From positions 3,596,001 to 3,660,000 of the forward strand of contig NZ_CP009506.1 of assembly GCF_000970085.1 (NCBI RefSeq): 64,000 nt of DNA, written 5' to 3'. Below the pieces are notes generated by a model that saw only the letters and a list, made by a program, of their open reading frames with translations, searched no databases and had not been told where the DNA came from. The position numbers and the translations under genes were made by a program. This document shows positions 52,862 to 61,371 of the stretch, piece after piece; within the stretch, counting starts at the first letter, position 1, and each line of letters begins with the position of its first letter. Origin of the DNA: Methanosarcina siciliae T4/M. GTDB lineage: Archaea; Halobacteriota; Methanosarcinia; Methanosarcinales; Methanosarcinaceae.

Positions 52862-54358
52862 TTACCACTCCATTCGTTTATAGTCAAGTCCGAGGTCCCG
52901 TGAGACACGCTCCCATACCATATGGTTATGAAGCATGTTCCACTCTTCATTTGATAGTTCTCCAGAGATAACTCGAGGAGCCAACTCTACATTATACTTC
53001 CTCATCATATTTTTTATATAAAGGTTTTATCTTTTCATCAAAGTACTTCTTATTCCACCCGGATTTCCCAGGTCTCATCGAGTAAATGTATTTTTTTCCA
53101 CAGGCTCAGGCTTCACCCACTCTATAAGTTGATGCAAGTTTTATGTCGGGCAGGGAGAAAGACGTGCCATGTGGATGGTTGTGAGCGAAACTGTTGCCCC
53201 TGGTTTTTTCAAGTTCTCCCGCATTGAATGATACTGAACTTTTTGTCCTTTCTTGGAGAAGATAATATCTCCTTTTTTGTCGAGGACTGTGGCAGTTTCA
53301 AAGTCATTATCCTTGATATCTTTCTCATGCTCCCGGAATATCTCTTCAAAATCGATCTTTTTACTTCAGTTTTCTTCTCCTGTTTCTCTTCCTTCTTCTT
53401 TTCAGTCTTAGTCTCTGTCTTGTTAGTTTTCTTCTTTGTTTCAGTCTTCTTTATGGTCTTTCCAGATTCTTTGAAAGCCCACTCCCTCTTTTCCTCATCC
53501 CAATACAACCCGGCTTTCTCCTTCTGCTTCTCATACTCTTCGTGGTGTATCAAGATCCGGATCATCAAAGAATACAACAGCTAGATGTCGGAAGTTAGGT
53601 TTATGCAGCAGCTGCAGGGCCATATCAGACTCAGGAGTTCCATAAGTGAAATACTCTCCCACGATTGCAGAATGGTCAGGCTTGGTACCTCTCATCTACG
53701 GGCCCGACAAACCTCCACATGTTCTGCCCTTCCTCTTGATATGCAGCTCCTCTGCCCTCTTATATGCTCCGTGCGTAGAGGTCCTGGCAAGCATATCGGC
53801 ATAGGCTTCCACGTTTGTTTTATAGGCTCTAGTGATCTCTTTTTCTACCTTCTTGAGTTTCCTATCCTTGCCTACATCGATTAATGTCCTTATTTGGCCT
53901 GTGCGGCCAATGGTGACAGTTTCAGAGCCGCCCCAGATATCCTCTGCACACTTCCGGATCTCGTCCTTGAGGGTCCTGCTCCGGACCTTCTTGTCTGATG
54001 ATACCCAGGCCCGGTCTTTCAACTGCGCACCGGCCGTCTCGTTGAACTCGGCAATGTACCCGAAGTATTCAGCTGACAGCTTCTCGATCGTTTCCTTCTG
54101 GACCTCCGTGAGTTCTTCGGAAGAGCTTTGGAAGTAGCTCCGAAAATCTGAGGAACTACTTCCACGGAGGAAACTTGTTTTCTTCTCCCCTGCCTGCAGG
54201 CCTGCGACAAATCCCCCGATATCTTGATAGTCAGAGCTGCAGCCTGGGCAGCGTTGATAGTTTTAACCTGCTTGTCGATGTTCCTGTCCAGGACCTCGGG
54301 ATCAATTGCCAAGCAGATCCCCCACAGCTTTCCCTATCGTCGCTACTATATCTATCAT
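52862..54358 (-). pseudogene. Frameshifted proviral minor capsid / head-morphogenesis gene
   Basis: Reading across several frames on the minus strand recovers most of one gp7/Mu gpF-like protein: IDPEVLDRNIDKQVKTINAA, GFVAGLQAGEKKTSFLRGSS, SSEELTEVQKETIEKLSAEY, then the hallmark YADMLARTSTHGAYKRA. Next come a Lys/Glu-rich linker and ATVLDKKGDIIFSKKGQKVQ, followed by AHNHPHGTSFSLPD (HNHP codons at 53172-53183), RPGKSGWNKKYF and HNHMVWERVSRDLGLDYKRM at the C-terminus. At least six frameshifts or stops break it. The HNHP...S..D part is a JAMM-like metal motif found in some such phage proteins. Confidence 0.65.
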
Positions 54359-55150
54359 ACGATGTTTTGGTTCTCTTTTATAGAGATCATCGATGAGGTC
54401 TTACTAAATCCTTAAATTTCCTTTAGTTGTTCTTACTTATTCATATTTTAGTAGATAATTTTATTACTAAGTAACTACTATCATTTAGTTGGCTAGCTTC
54501 AAAACGAACTCTTAACCCCCCATACCCCACATCTTTTTTAAATATTGAAGCTGGCCGCTATGAATAAGCAAAAGAGTGTTTTGCAAAGGCAAAATTAGAA
54601 GGTTCTGATACTAAAAATTCAAAATCTGATGAAGATTATCCGCGCGAGTACATACTCGAGTAAGTATATCGTTCAGATATAGGGTTGGAAATTTAGCACA
54701 TCAAGATTTCATGGTTTCGAATTACATCTCTCGAACTTTTGTTGGGTGATATAGGTATCTCGAATTTCTTGTACGCTACTGAAATAAATTCACCATACAG
54801 ATTTCATAAAGTTGCCTTAATTCAAATTCACTCCGTTTCTAAAATACGAATTAAATAAAAGAGTTGATTATTTTCAAATTTTTCAAAGATTATCGGCCAA
54901 ATATCTTATATTCCTATTTAATGGATGAGTTTGGAAAAGCATATTATGAAGAAAACAAGAAAAATAAAACAGTAAACGCCACCATAAAAATTTAACAGTA
55001 GACATTCTTTTACGATGATGTCAATCTCGTTTATGTTGTAAATAATCTTCAAATTCAAAGTAGAAATCTTGGAATTGTTTGATAGAATCTACAATATCTT
55101 CAAAATAATCCATATCTTCAAAACATAAGAATAGATAACCAGGTTACAGG
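54359..55150. other. 790-bp AT-rich gap in the mobile region
   Basis: No gene. It holds the inverted-repeat motif at 54491-54556 and a palindrome CGAGTACATACTCG at about 54644-54657. Probably decayed mobile DNA. Confidence 0.5.
54491..54556. repeat. Third, partial copy of the inverted-repeat motif
   Basis: GGCTAGCTTCAA (54491-54502) and TTGAAGCTGGCC (54545-54556) pair over 11 of 12 positions with a 42-base spacer. The arms match the conserved inverted repeat inside the duplicated elements at 87-158 and 55438-55511, but the interior differs. Confidence 0.6.
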
Positions 55151-55303
55151 GCAAGAAGGTGGGTCGTGGAAAGGACACATTCTTGGCTGAATAGATTCAG
55201 AAGGCTGCTGATTAGATGGGAAAAGAAGATTGAGAATTATCTAGCAATGCTACATTTCGCATGCGCATGGATAACTTTCAGAGCAGCAGGACTTTTCGGA
55301 TAG
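55151..55303 (+). mobile_element. IS5-family transposase C-terminal remnant
   Basis: The frame reads RRWVVERTHSWLNRFRRLLI, RWEKKIENYLAMLHFACAWI and TFRAAGLFG followed by TAG. This is the conserved C-terminal end of IS5-type transposases, including the ERTHSWLNRFRRL block that carries the catalytic Glu. Everything upstream (the two Asp motifs) is missing, and no intact inverted repeats are seen, so it is a dead fragment of about 150 bp. Confidence 0.85.
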
Positions 55304-55390
55304 GCTCTTAGCATTCTGTTCTATTTCATTTTATATCTGTCTAGTGTTTAAATATTTTTAGATAGTAGTGTCTCTCGTTTTATACTTACG

Positions 55391-55665
55391 TACTATAATT
55401 AGAAAGATATTTAATAATTGAACGCTATTGATTAATTGCCAGCTTCAATAATACACTGCCAGTTTAAAATCCATGTGTACTCCCTTATAGGATTTTTCCC
55501 TTGAAGCTGGCTTGTTTCATAGATGTTTTTATTACTTTCACCAAGCTTGAGTTTTTTTAATATATTGTACATTTACTATCTTTTCTTTAAGTGGGGATTG
55601 AAAATGTATATAAAATCAAAGTGTCCGGTTTGTGGGAGTAATAATTATCACAATGTCCAGGTCCG
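55391..55665 (+). repeat. Copy 2 of the long-range duplicated element
   Basis: Closely similar to 41-311. The inverted repeat is GCCAGCTTCA (55438-55447) and TGAAGCTGGC (55502-55511). In this copy the downstream short frame is intact from its ATG. Similarity ends at about 55665, inside that frame. Confidence 0.85.
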
Positions 55666-55744
55666 GATCGCAGACATCTGTACTATGTCTATCCTTCCCC
55701 TTCGTGAGGAGGGTAAAAATAGAACTGAAAGTTTAGTAATTTGA
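55604..55744 (+). CDS. Short zinc-ribbon protein or gene fragment, 46 residues
   Basis: ATG at 55604 follows GTGGGG (55591-55596). The product begins MYIKSKCPVCGSNNYHNVQV and contains one C-x2-C pair plus a His, half of a zinc ribbon; a further Cys follows at residue 26. After the region shared with copy 1 the sequence is unrelated to it. I think this is the truncated start of a longer zinc-ribbon gene (for example a small nucleic-acid-binding or transposon-associated protein), but it might be expressed as a short peptide. Confidence 0.35.
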   Translation: MYIKSKCPVCGSNNYHNVQVRIADICTMSILPLREEGKNRTESLVI

Positions 55745-55784
55745 CGTTTTTTAATCTATTCTATATGGGCTCTAAACTCAGAGT

Positions 55785-56636
55785 TCACATCCCTCTCAGG
55801 GCTTCTGCAATAAGAGGGGAAACACTCAGCAGGCTTTCGGCCTTTTCGAGGGTATCGGTTGCGATTATATCTTTCACTCCTGCGTTGAACAGCCTTAAAG
55901 CTGCATTTCTTGTAAGGACCGGGTGCACACAGGCAAGGTGTACATCAATTGCTCCCTGGGCTTTGAGCATCCGGATTGACTCTGCCATTGTCCCCCCAGT
56001 TGCAATCATGTCGTCTACCAGGACAACGTGCCTGCCGGTTACATCAAGGTTTTTTGTCTTGATCACAACGGTATCCCCGCTGAGCCTTGTTTTCTGGAGG
56101 TGGTCATGGTCAAAACCATGCTCTGCAGCTACATTCTTTACAAGTCCCCGGGCACCTTCATCGGGGGCTACCAGCATGGGGTTTTCGAGGCCCGAACCTG
56201 AAATGTATTCACCCACAAGTCTTGCCGCATCAAGATTTACGGCAGGGCAGGGAAAGTGTTCCAGTACGCTTCTTTCGTGAATGTTTATCGTAAAAACCCG
56301 GTCGGTGTTAATGCAGTGGGCAATAGCGCGGGCACTTATAGGCTCGCCGGGCTTGAACTTCTTGTCCTGCCTGGCATATCCCATATAGGGGATCACAACA
56401 TTGATTTCGGCTGCCGCCTCACAGGCATCGATAAGCTGGAGCAGGGCAACAAGATCCGAATCCGTGGGCGTGCTCTGGATCAGGGTCACTTTTTCGTTTT
56501 CTATTTCGTCTGCGATTCGAAGGTAAAGTTCTCCGTCAGGAAAACGGTTAAACTCGCAGAGTACAGGCTCTGTCCCGAGAGCCCTGGCCGTGCGGCTGGC
56601 AAGTAACTGTGATGCTGGTCCACCTATGATCTTCAA
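55785..56636 (-). CDS. prs: Ribose-phosphate pyrophosphokinase
   Basis: A 283-residue PRPP synthase that transfers pyrophosphate from ATP to ribose 5-phosphate, feeding nucleotide, histidine and tetrahydromethanopterin synthesis. Motifs: NRFPDGELYLRI, VIPYMGYARQDKKFKPGEP (the flexible loop and ATP site), IHERSVLEHF and the PRPP loop VVLVDDMIATGGTMAES. The length matches short archaeal (class III) enzymes. The start is TTG at 56636, with GAGGT at proper spacing upstream; the out-of-frame ATG in between is not used. Last gene of a minus-strand run nnr - small protein - moaC - prs with gaps below 100 bp. Confidence 0.94.
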   Translation of the reverse strand: MKIIGGPASQLLASRTARALGTEPVLCEFNRFPDGELYLRIADEIENEKVTLIQSTPTDSDLVALLQLIDACEAAAEINVVIPYMGYARQDKKFKPGEPISARAIAHCINTDRVFTINIHERSVLEHFPCPAVNLDAARLVGEYISGSGLENPMLVAPDEGARGLVKNVAAEHGFDHDHLQKTRLSGDTVVIKTKNLDVTGRHVVLVDDMIATGGTMAESIRMLKAQGAIDVHLACVHPVLTRNAALRLFNAGVKDIIATDTLEKAESLLSVSPLIAEALRGM

Positions 56637-56732
56637 GATTCATACCTCAGTTTGCCGTCTTGATATATTCCATCCTTTAAAAATCTTATTTTTAATGGAC
56701 CCTTATTTTTCCGGTTTTCATCCCTCGAATCT

Positions 56733-57200
56733 TTACCCTTTGAGCTTTTCAAGTACCCTGATATTTCTTATCATTGTATGCGGGTAGTTCCCGGTTTCAT
56801 CCTTTTCGGCAGATTTCACCATGTCCCAGACTGTAAGCAGCGCAACCGAAACTCCTGTCAGAGCTTCCATTTCAACTCCTGTTTTCCCGACGGTCCTTAC
56901 CTCCACAACTGCAGAAACCGCGTCTTCTCCTATCTCGAAGTCCACATCTATCCCGGTTATCGGGATCTGATGGCACATGGGAATGGTCTCGGGAGTTTTT
57001 TTAACTGCAAGCACGGCTGCAACCCTTGCAGTTGCAAACACATTTCCTTTCTCCACGGCCCCTGTCCTTATTTTTTCGATGGTTTCAGCGGAAAGTACGA
57101 TTTCTCCTGCAACCCTTGCCATCCTGGAAACATTGCCTTTTTCGCTTATATCGACCATTCGCGCCCTACCGGCTTCAATATGAGTAAATGACTTTTCCAC
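56733..57200 (-). CDS. moaC: Cyclic pyranopterin monophosphate synthase
   Basis: A 155-residue MoaC, the enzyme that with MoaA turns GTP into cyclic pyranopterin, the first stage of molybdopterin synthesis (needed for formylmethanofuran dehydrogenase and others). Conserved parts: MVDISEKGNVSRMARVAGEI at the N-terminus, AVKKTPETIPMCHQIPITGI with the active-site His, VEMEALTGVSVALLTVWDM, and KSAEKDETG near the end. Starts with GTG at 57200, GGTGA upstream. No other moa/moe genes lie in the window. Confidence 0.95.
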   Translation of the reverse strand: MEKSFTHIEAGRARMVDISEKGNVSRMARVAGEIVLSAETIEKIRTGAVEKGNVFATARVAAVLAVKKTPETIPMCHQIPITGIDVDFEIGEDAVSAVVEVRTVGKTGVEMEALTGVSVALLTVWDMVKSAEKDETGNYPHTMIRNIRVLEKLKG

Positions 57201-57297
57201 AAAATCACCGCGTTTTTTATCTCTCTGGAATTCTACACAGCTATCTGGAAGGCTATAGAACTTTTAATCTTTTTGTAATTTCTTCTCTTTTTTCTGT

Positions 57298-57483
57298 TCA
57301 ATCAATCCTGATTTGTTTCCGCTGTGAGTAGTCCTTAATTGCCTGCCCCAGTTTCTCCACCAGTTCCTCGGCTTCTTCAAGGTTAAGCTTTACAACTTCT
57401 TCATCTTCCCCGTGGAAAATCGTAAGCCTTATTCTTGTCCTTTCGATTTCCACATCTATTTTCCTCTCAAAATCGTGTGTCAT
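57298..57483 (-). CDS. Small conserved-looking protein
   Basis: A 61-residue soluble protein (MTHDFERKIDVEIERTRIRL; later GQAIKDYSQRKQIRID). I use the ATG at 57483 because GGGGGA lies just upstream; an in-frame extension to 57525 has no such support. The pattern is two or three beta strands followed by an amphipathic helix (LEEAEELVEKLGQAI). Function unknown. It sits between nnr and moaC on the same strand and is probably cotranscribed. Confidence 0.65.
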   Translation of the reverse strand: MTHDFERKIDVEIERTRIRLTIFHGEDEEVVKLNLEEAEELVEKLGQAIKDYSQRKQIRID

Positions 57484-57554
57484 ACTCTGTTCCCCCTTCA
57501 TGGTATAGAATTTATGTTTCAACACAGAATTATTACTTTTGCATTACTTCAGTT

Positions 57555-59057
57555 TTATCCGATTCCTGCTTCTTTGACTATTTCAGGAATCCTCTCAATC
57601 ACGTCAGTTGCAAGCAGTGAATTTCCCGTTTTATTGAAGGCCAGGTCTCCGGCTGCCCCATTGATGTAAGCTGCACAGGCTGCGGCAAGGAACGCCGGGT
57701 TTCTGGAAAATAGCGATCCTGTAATGCCTGCCAGTACGTCTCCGGTTCCTCCTACGGTCATGCCCGGATTTCCTGTCCTGTTCAGGAGGGTCTTTTTTCC
57801 GTCAGAAATAATGTCTATCTTTCCCTTCAGGAGAGTCACCACACCTTTTTCCTCCGCAAATTCCCTGATAGCTTTTTCGCGGGCTGCAAGGGAGTCCGGA
57901 GTTTCCATGTCTCTCAGGCGTTCAAATTCTCCTGCATGCGGGGTCACTATTATTTCACAATTTCCTGCAAGGGTTTCAAAGAGAGGGCCTGAAAGGGCTG
58001 CAAGGGCATCGGCATCCAGGACTACTTTCCGGCAGAAGGGTAGAAGCTTTCGAACGGTTTCAAGGGTCTCTGTTGCTCTTCCAAGCCCCATTCCCATTAC
58101 AACCACATCATGGGAGTTGATAAGGTCCGGGAGGACGGACAGGTCTTCGGGGCAGAGTACGTTTGAAATGAGTTTCCTGACAATAAGGTCCGGAGAGTAA
58201 GAAGCTACAATTCCGGATACGGATCCGGGCACTGCTACTGTTACCAGATCCGCTCCTGTCCTGAGGGCTGCAAGGGCTGCAAGCGCCGGCGCTCCGGAGT
58301 AAGGGCCTCCCCCTATAATCAGGACCTTTCCGGCATTTCCTTTGTGTGCTTCAAGCTTTCTCTTCTGAAGCATCTGCAAGTCTCCAGGCCCTACATAGTG
58401 TTCCGCATCCGCGCAGACTCCGATCTCTGCAACCTTTATCGTGCCTGTATACTCTTTTGCCTGCTCATTCATGAGCCCGGCTTTCATGCGATGAAAAGTT
58501 ACTGTAAGGTCTGCATATACGGCTTTTCCAAAATTTCCTTTGTCAGGGTCAAGCCCCGACGGGACGTCGATGGCAATTACGGTTTTTCCGGCTTTCCCTT
58601 CGCTATTCATAAGGTCTATTGCAGTTGACTCGGGCTCTTTTATACTTCCCTTAACCCCGGTGCCAAAGATGGCATCAACAAGCAGGTCGGCTTCCGAAAA
58701 CCACCCGGAAACTGCAAGCTGGCCCGAATCTCTGGTTTCAAGGGTCTGTACCCTGCTGAACTTTAACAGGGAATAATTGCGAAACGCTTCTTCAGTTCCT
58801 ATATCCCGGTCTTTTCCGAGCAGTATCACCCTTACCACATATCCGGGAGTGCCTGCAAGGTGCCTGGCAGCAACAAAAGCGTCGCCACCGTTATTTCCTC
58901 TGCCTGCCACAAACAGTACCTTTCCACTGCCAAGTTTTTCCTTTACACTCTGTGCAATAGCTGCACCCGCATTTTCCATTAATTGAAGCGGAGACAGTCC
59001 CAGATATGAACAGTTGGTATCGATCGCCTTCATCCGTAAAGAACTTATATATTTCAT
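57555..59057 (-). CDS. nnr: Bifunctional NAD(P)H-hydrate epimerase/dehydratase
   Basis: A 500-residue repair enzyme for damaged nicotinamide cofactors. The N-terminal YjeF-N/NnrE domain (about 1-215) epimerises NAD(P)H hydrate: ENAGAAIAQSVKEKL, VAGRGNNGGDAFVAARHLAG, DAIFGTGVKGSI, AIDVPSGLDPDKG. The C-terminal ribokinase-like NnrD domain (about 225-495) dehydrates it with ADP: GKVLIIGGGPYSGAPALAAL, ITPHAGEFERL-type motif (IVTPHAGEFERLRD), and GNPGMTVGGTGDVLAGITGS, the nucleotide-site signature. The fused architecture is common in archaea and bacteria. First gene of the minus-strand run ending in prs. Confidence 0.94.
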   Translation of the reverse strand: MKYISSLRMKAIDTNCSYLGLSPLQLMENAGAAIAQSVKEKLGSGKVLFVAGRGNNGGDAFVAARHLAGTPGYVVRVILLGKDRDIGTEEAFRNYSLLKFSRVQTLETRDSGQLAVSGWFSEADLLVDAIFGTGVKGSIKEPESTAIDLMNSEGKAGKTVIAIDVPSGLDPDKGNFGKAVYADLTVTFHRMKAGLMNEQAKEYTGTIKVAEIGVCADAEHYVGPGDLQMLQKRKLEAHKGNAGKVLIIGGGPYSGAPALAALAALRTGADLVTVAVPGSVSGIVASYSPDLIVRKLISNVLCPEDLSVLPDLINSHDVVVMGMGLGRATETLETVRKLLPFCRKVVLDADALAALSGPLFETLAGNCEIIVTPHAGEFERLRDMETPDSLAAREKAIREFAEEKGVVTLLKGKIDIISDGKKTLLNRTGNPGMTVGGTGDVLAGITGSLFSRNPAFLAAACAAYINGAAGDLAFNKTGNSLLATDVIERIPEIVKEAGIG

Positions 59058-59723
59058 GCTGGTTGCCTGCAGGTCTTTTAATATGTTATTATTTCACAAA
59101 ATCCGAATTCTCTATAACTTCTCTATATTACCTGAATTTCATGATCGCTTTTATACTGAAATCTTTTTAAGTAAACAAAATTCATCCGGTGTCATTAAGT
59201 ATAGTGTCATTAAGTATATACGCTACATTCAAATATAACATGTATACCGGGTAGGGACCTGTTAAATACTTCAAAAAACCGGGCTACTCTGCAGGAAAGA
59301 AGTTTATACAGTGACCTCAGCAGGATCATACAGAGATTTAAGCAGGATTCTTCTCTTGAGTCTTGATTTCACCCTTACCCGGAATAAGTAACTTCATTAA
59401 TGGTAACAAATGTATAGTAAGAGGAACTAAGAACTAAAGTTAGCAGATTTAAGGAAATATCTTATTCACCCTCTAAAAACGGATTAATATTTAGTATTTA
59501 AATTCTAAAAACGAAAATTGAGTTAAATATCAAAGTTATTTCATATAGTCAAATTAGTATTGAAAAATAATCTTAAATAGCCTTATGTCTAACAATTAAT
59601 GTTTTACTTCTAATCGTGATTCAAATTAAGAGAATGTGAAATATTGTAACCAGGCAGGGATTTGTTAAATGTTTGCTTTCCTTTTCACATGTCTGGACTT
59701 ACAGGAGAGCAGGAGGATAACTT
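59058..59723. other. Long divergent intergenic region
   Basis: 666 bp, AT-rich, between divergent genes. Notable are a 15-bp direct repeat GTGTCATTAAGTATA (about 59190-59219), and two distant similar stretches (A/G)GG(A/G)(A/C)(C/T)TGTTAAAT at about 59255 and 59658. No gene seen. Confidence 0.5.
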
Positions 59724-61190
59724 TTGTCTAATTCTTCAAAAGATGCGGATAGCAGCCTTAAGAGCACTGTTAAACCCAGGTATCTTATTCTGGGGAGCGG
59801 AAGTATTGGTTTTGCGCTTGCAAAAGAGCTCAGGGAAAGTAATAAACTTGTAATTATTGTAGATAAGGACGAAGCCAAGGTTGAGACCCTCAGAGAGGAA
59901 GGTTTTGAAACCATTCTCGGGGATATCTCTGACCCCGAGCTGATTAATAATATTGACCTTAAAAATGTAGTTGCAATACTCTTCCTGAGTTCTAACAATG
60001 AGGCTAACAGGAAAGGAATTGAAAACTTCAAGAAAGTATTAAACCCTGATATCCAGATCTTTTCCCGTTCTTCGGATATAATCAACAAAGAAAAGATGGA
60101 AGACCTGGGGGCAGATTACGTTTTCATGCCCTCGAAGCTTGTTGCAAGTTCCCTTTCACGTTCCCTTGAGAGGGCTGAGTCAGTCCACAGAGGTAACAGG
60201 CTTGCCAGGTGGCTGAAAGGGATAAGAGACAAAAAACTTGCTATCGTAATCCACGACAACCCTGACCCTGATGCGATCTCTAGCGGGCTTGCGTTAAAGG
60301 AAATTGCAACAAGCCTGGGAGTCGAAGCCAATATTCTTTACCACGGCAAGATCGGGCATCAGGAAAACAAGGCTTTTGTAAATCTTCTCGGGATTGACCT
60401 CAGCAAGATGGAAGAGCATGATCTGAAGAACTTCGATGAAATTGCCCTGATAGACTGTTCTATCCCCGGTGTTAATAATATGGTACCTCTCAACTCCTAT
60501 GTGGGAATCGTGATAGATCACCACCCTCCCGGAGAGACCGAAATAAAGGCTGATTACATAGACATCCGGCCGAACTTCGGGGCAACAGCCACTATAATGA
60601 CAAAGTACCTGCAGCAACTGAATATCAACATCTCAAAGACTCTTGCAACGGCTCTGCTTTACGGGATCAGGACGGACACTCAGGACTTCAAACGAAAAAC
60701 CGATCCTGCAGACCTCTCAGCTGCTTCGTACCTCTATCCTCTTTCAAATCATGGGATTCTTGACCAGCTCGAGCAGCCTTCAATGGCTACCGAAACCCTC
60801 GAAGTGCTCGGGGAAGCCATAAGGAACCGGCAGGTAATCGGGAGCTACCTCCTTTCAAATGTCGGGAACATCCGGGATAGGGATACTCTCCCTCAAGCTG
60901 CAGATTATCTCCTTAGCCTTGAAGGGATCTCCACAACCATTGTCTTCGGAGTCACTGAGGACCGCATCTATATCTCGGGCCGCAGCACGGATATCAGAGT
61001 CAACCTTGGAGAAATTATGCGTCAGGCTTTCGGAGAAGACGCAGGAGGGCATGCAAATGCAGCAGGTGCCCAGATTCCCCTCGGAGTTTTCAGTGCCACA
61101 AAAGACCGGCAGACCCTATTGAGGCTCGTTAACGAAGCAGTCGTCAAGAGATTCCTGAATGCAGTTGGAGTTGAAAGTACGGCAGAATAA
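59724..61190 (+). CDS. TrkA-N / DHH-DHHA1 fusion phosphoesterase
   Basis: A 488-residue two-part protein. Residues ~18-140 form a TrkA-N (RCK-type) Rossmann domain, YLILGSGSIGFALAKELRES with the GxGxxG NAD- or nucleotide-binding loop and a VDKDEAK acidic turn. Residues ~170-480 form a DHH phosphoesterase: IHDNPDPDAISSGLAL, IDCSIPGVN, VIDHHPPGE (the DHH motif) and the DHHA1 signature DAGGHANAAGAQIP. DHH enzymes cleave phosphodiesters in short RNAs or cyclic dinucleotides; the RCK part suggests regulation by a nucleotide. No membrane segments. Start TTG at 59724 behind AGGAGG (59710-59715). Confidence 0.9.
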   Translation: MSNSSKDADSSLKSTVKPRYLILGSGSIGFALAKELRESNKLVIIVDKDEAKVETLREEGFETILGDISDPELINNIDLKNVVAILFLSSNNEANRKGIENFKKVLNPDIQIFSRSSDIINKEKMEDLGADYVFMPSKLVASSLSRSLERAESVHRGNRLARWLKGIRDKKLAIVIHDNPDPDAISSGLALKEIATSLGVEANILYHGKIGHQENKAFVNLLGIDLSKMEEHDLKNFDEIALIDCSIPGVNNMVPLNSYVGIVIDHHPPGETEIKADYIDIRPNFGATATIMTKYLQQLNINISKTLATALLYGIRTDTQDFKRKTDPADLSAASYLYPLSNHGILDQLEQPSMATETLEVLGEAIRNRQVIGSYLLSNVGNIRDRDTLPQAADYLLSLEGISTTIVFGVTEDRIYISGRSTDIRVNLGEIMRQAFGEDAGGHANAAGAQIPLGVFSATKDRQTLLRLVNEAVVKRFLNAVGVESTAE

Positions 61191-61371
61191 GCCGGAAAAA
61201 TTAGTAATCGGAAAAGTAGTGTTTTCAGCCGAAAACCCATCATTTATCTTCCAAAAGGAGAAAAGAAGGAAAGATTTTTCTCTTTCCATCTATTCTTCGT
61301 GTGTTTTTTATTCTCTGGATTTTTTTTATTCCCAATATTTTTCATTCCCTTGTTTTTCTACTTTTAAAACC

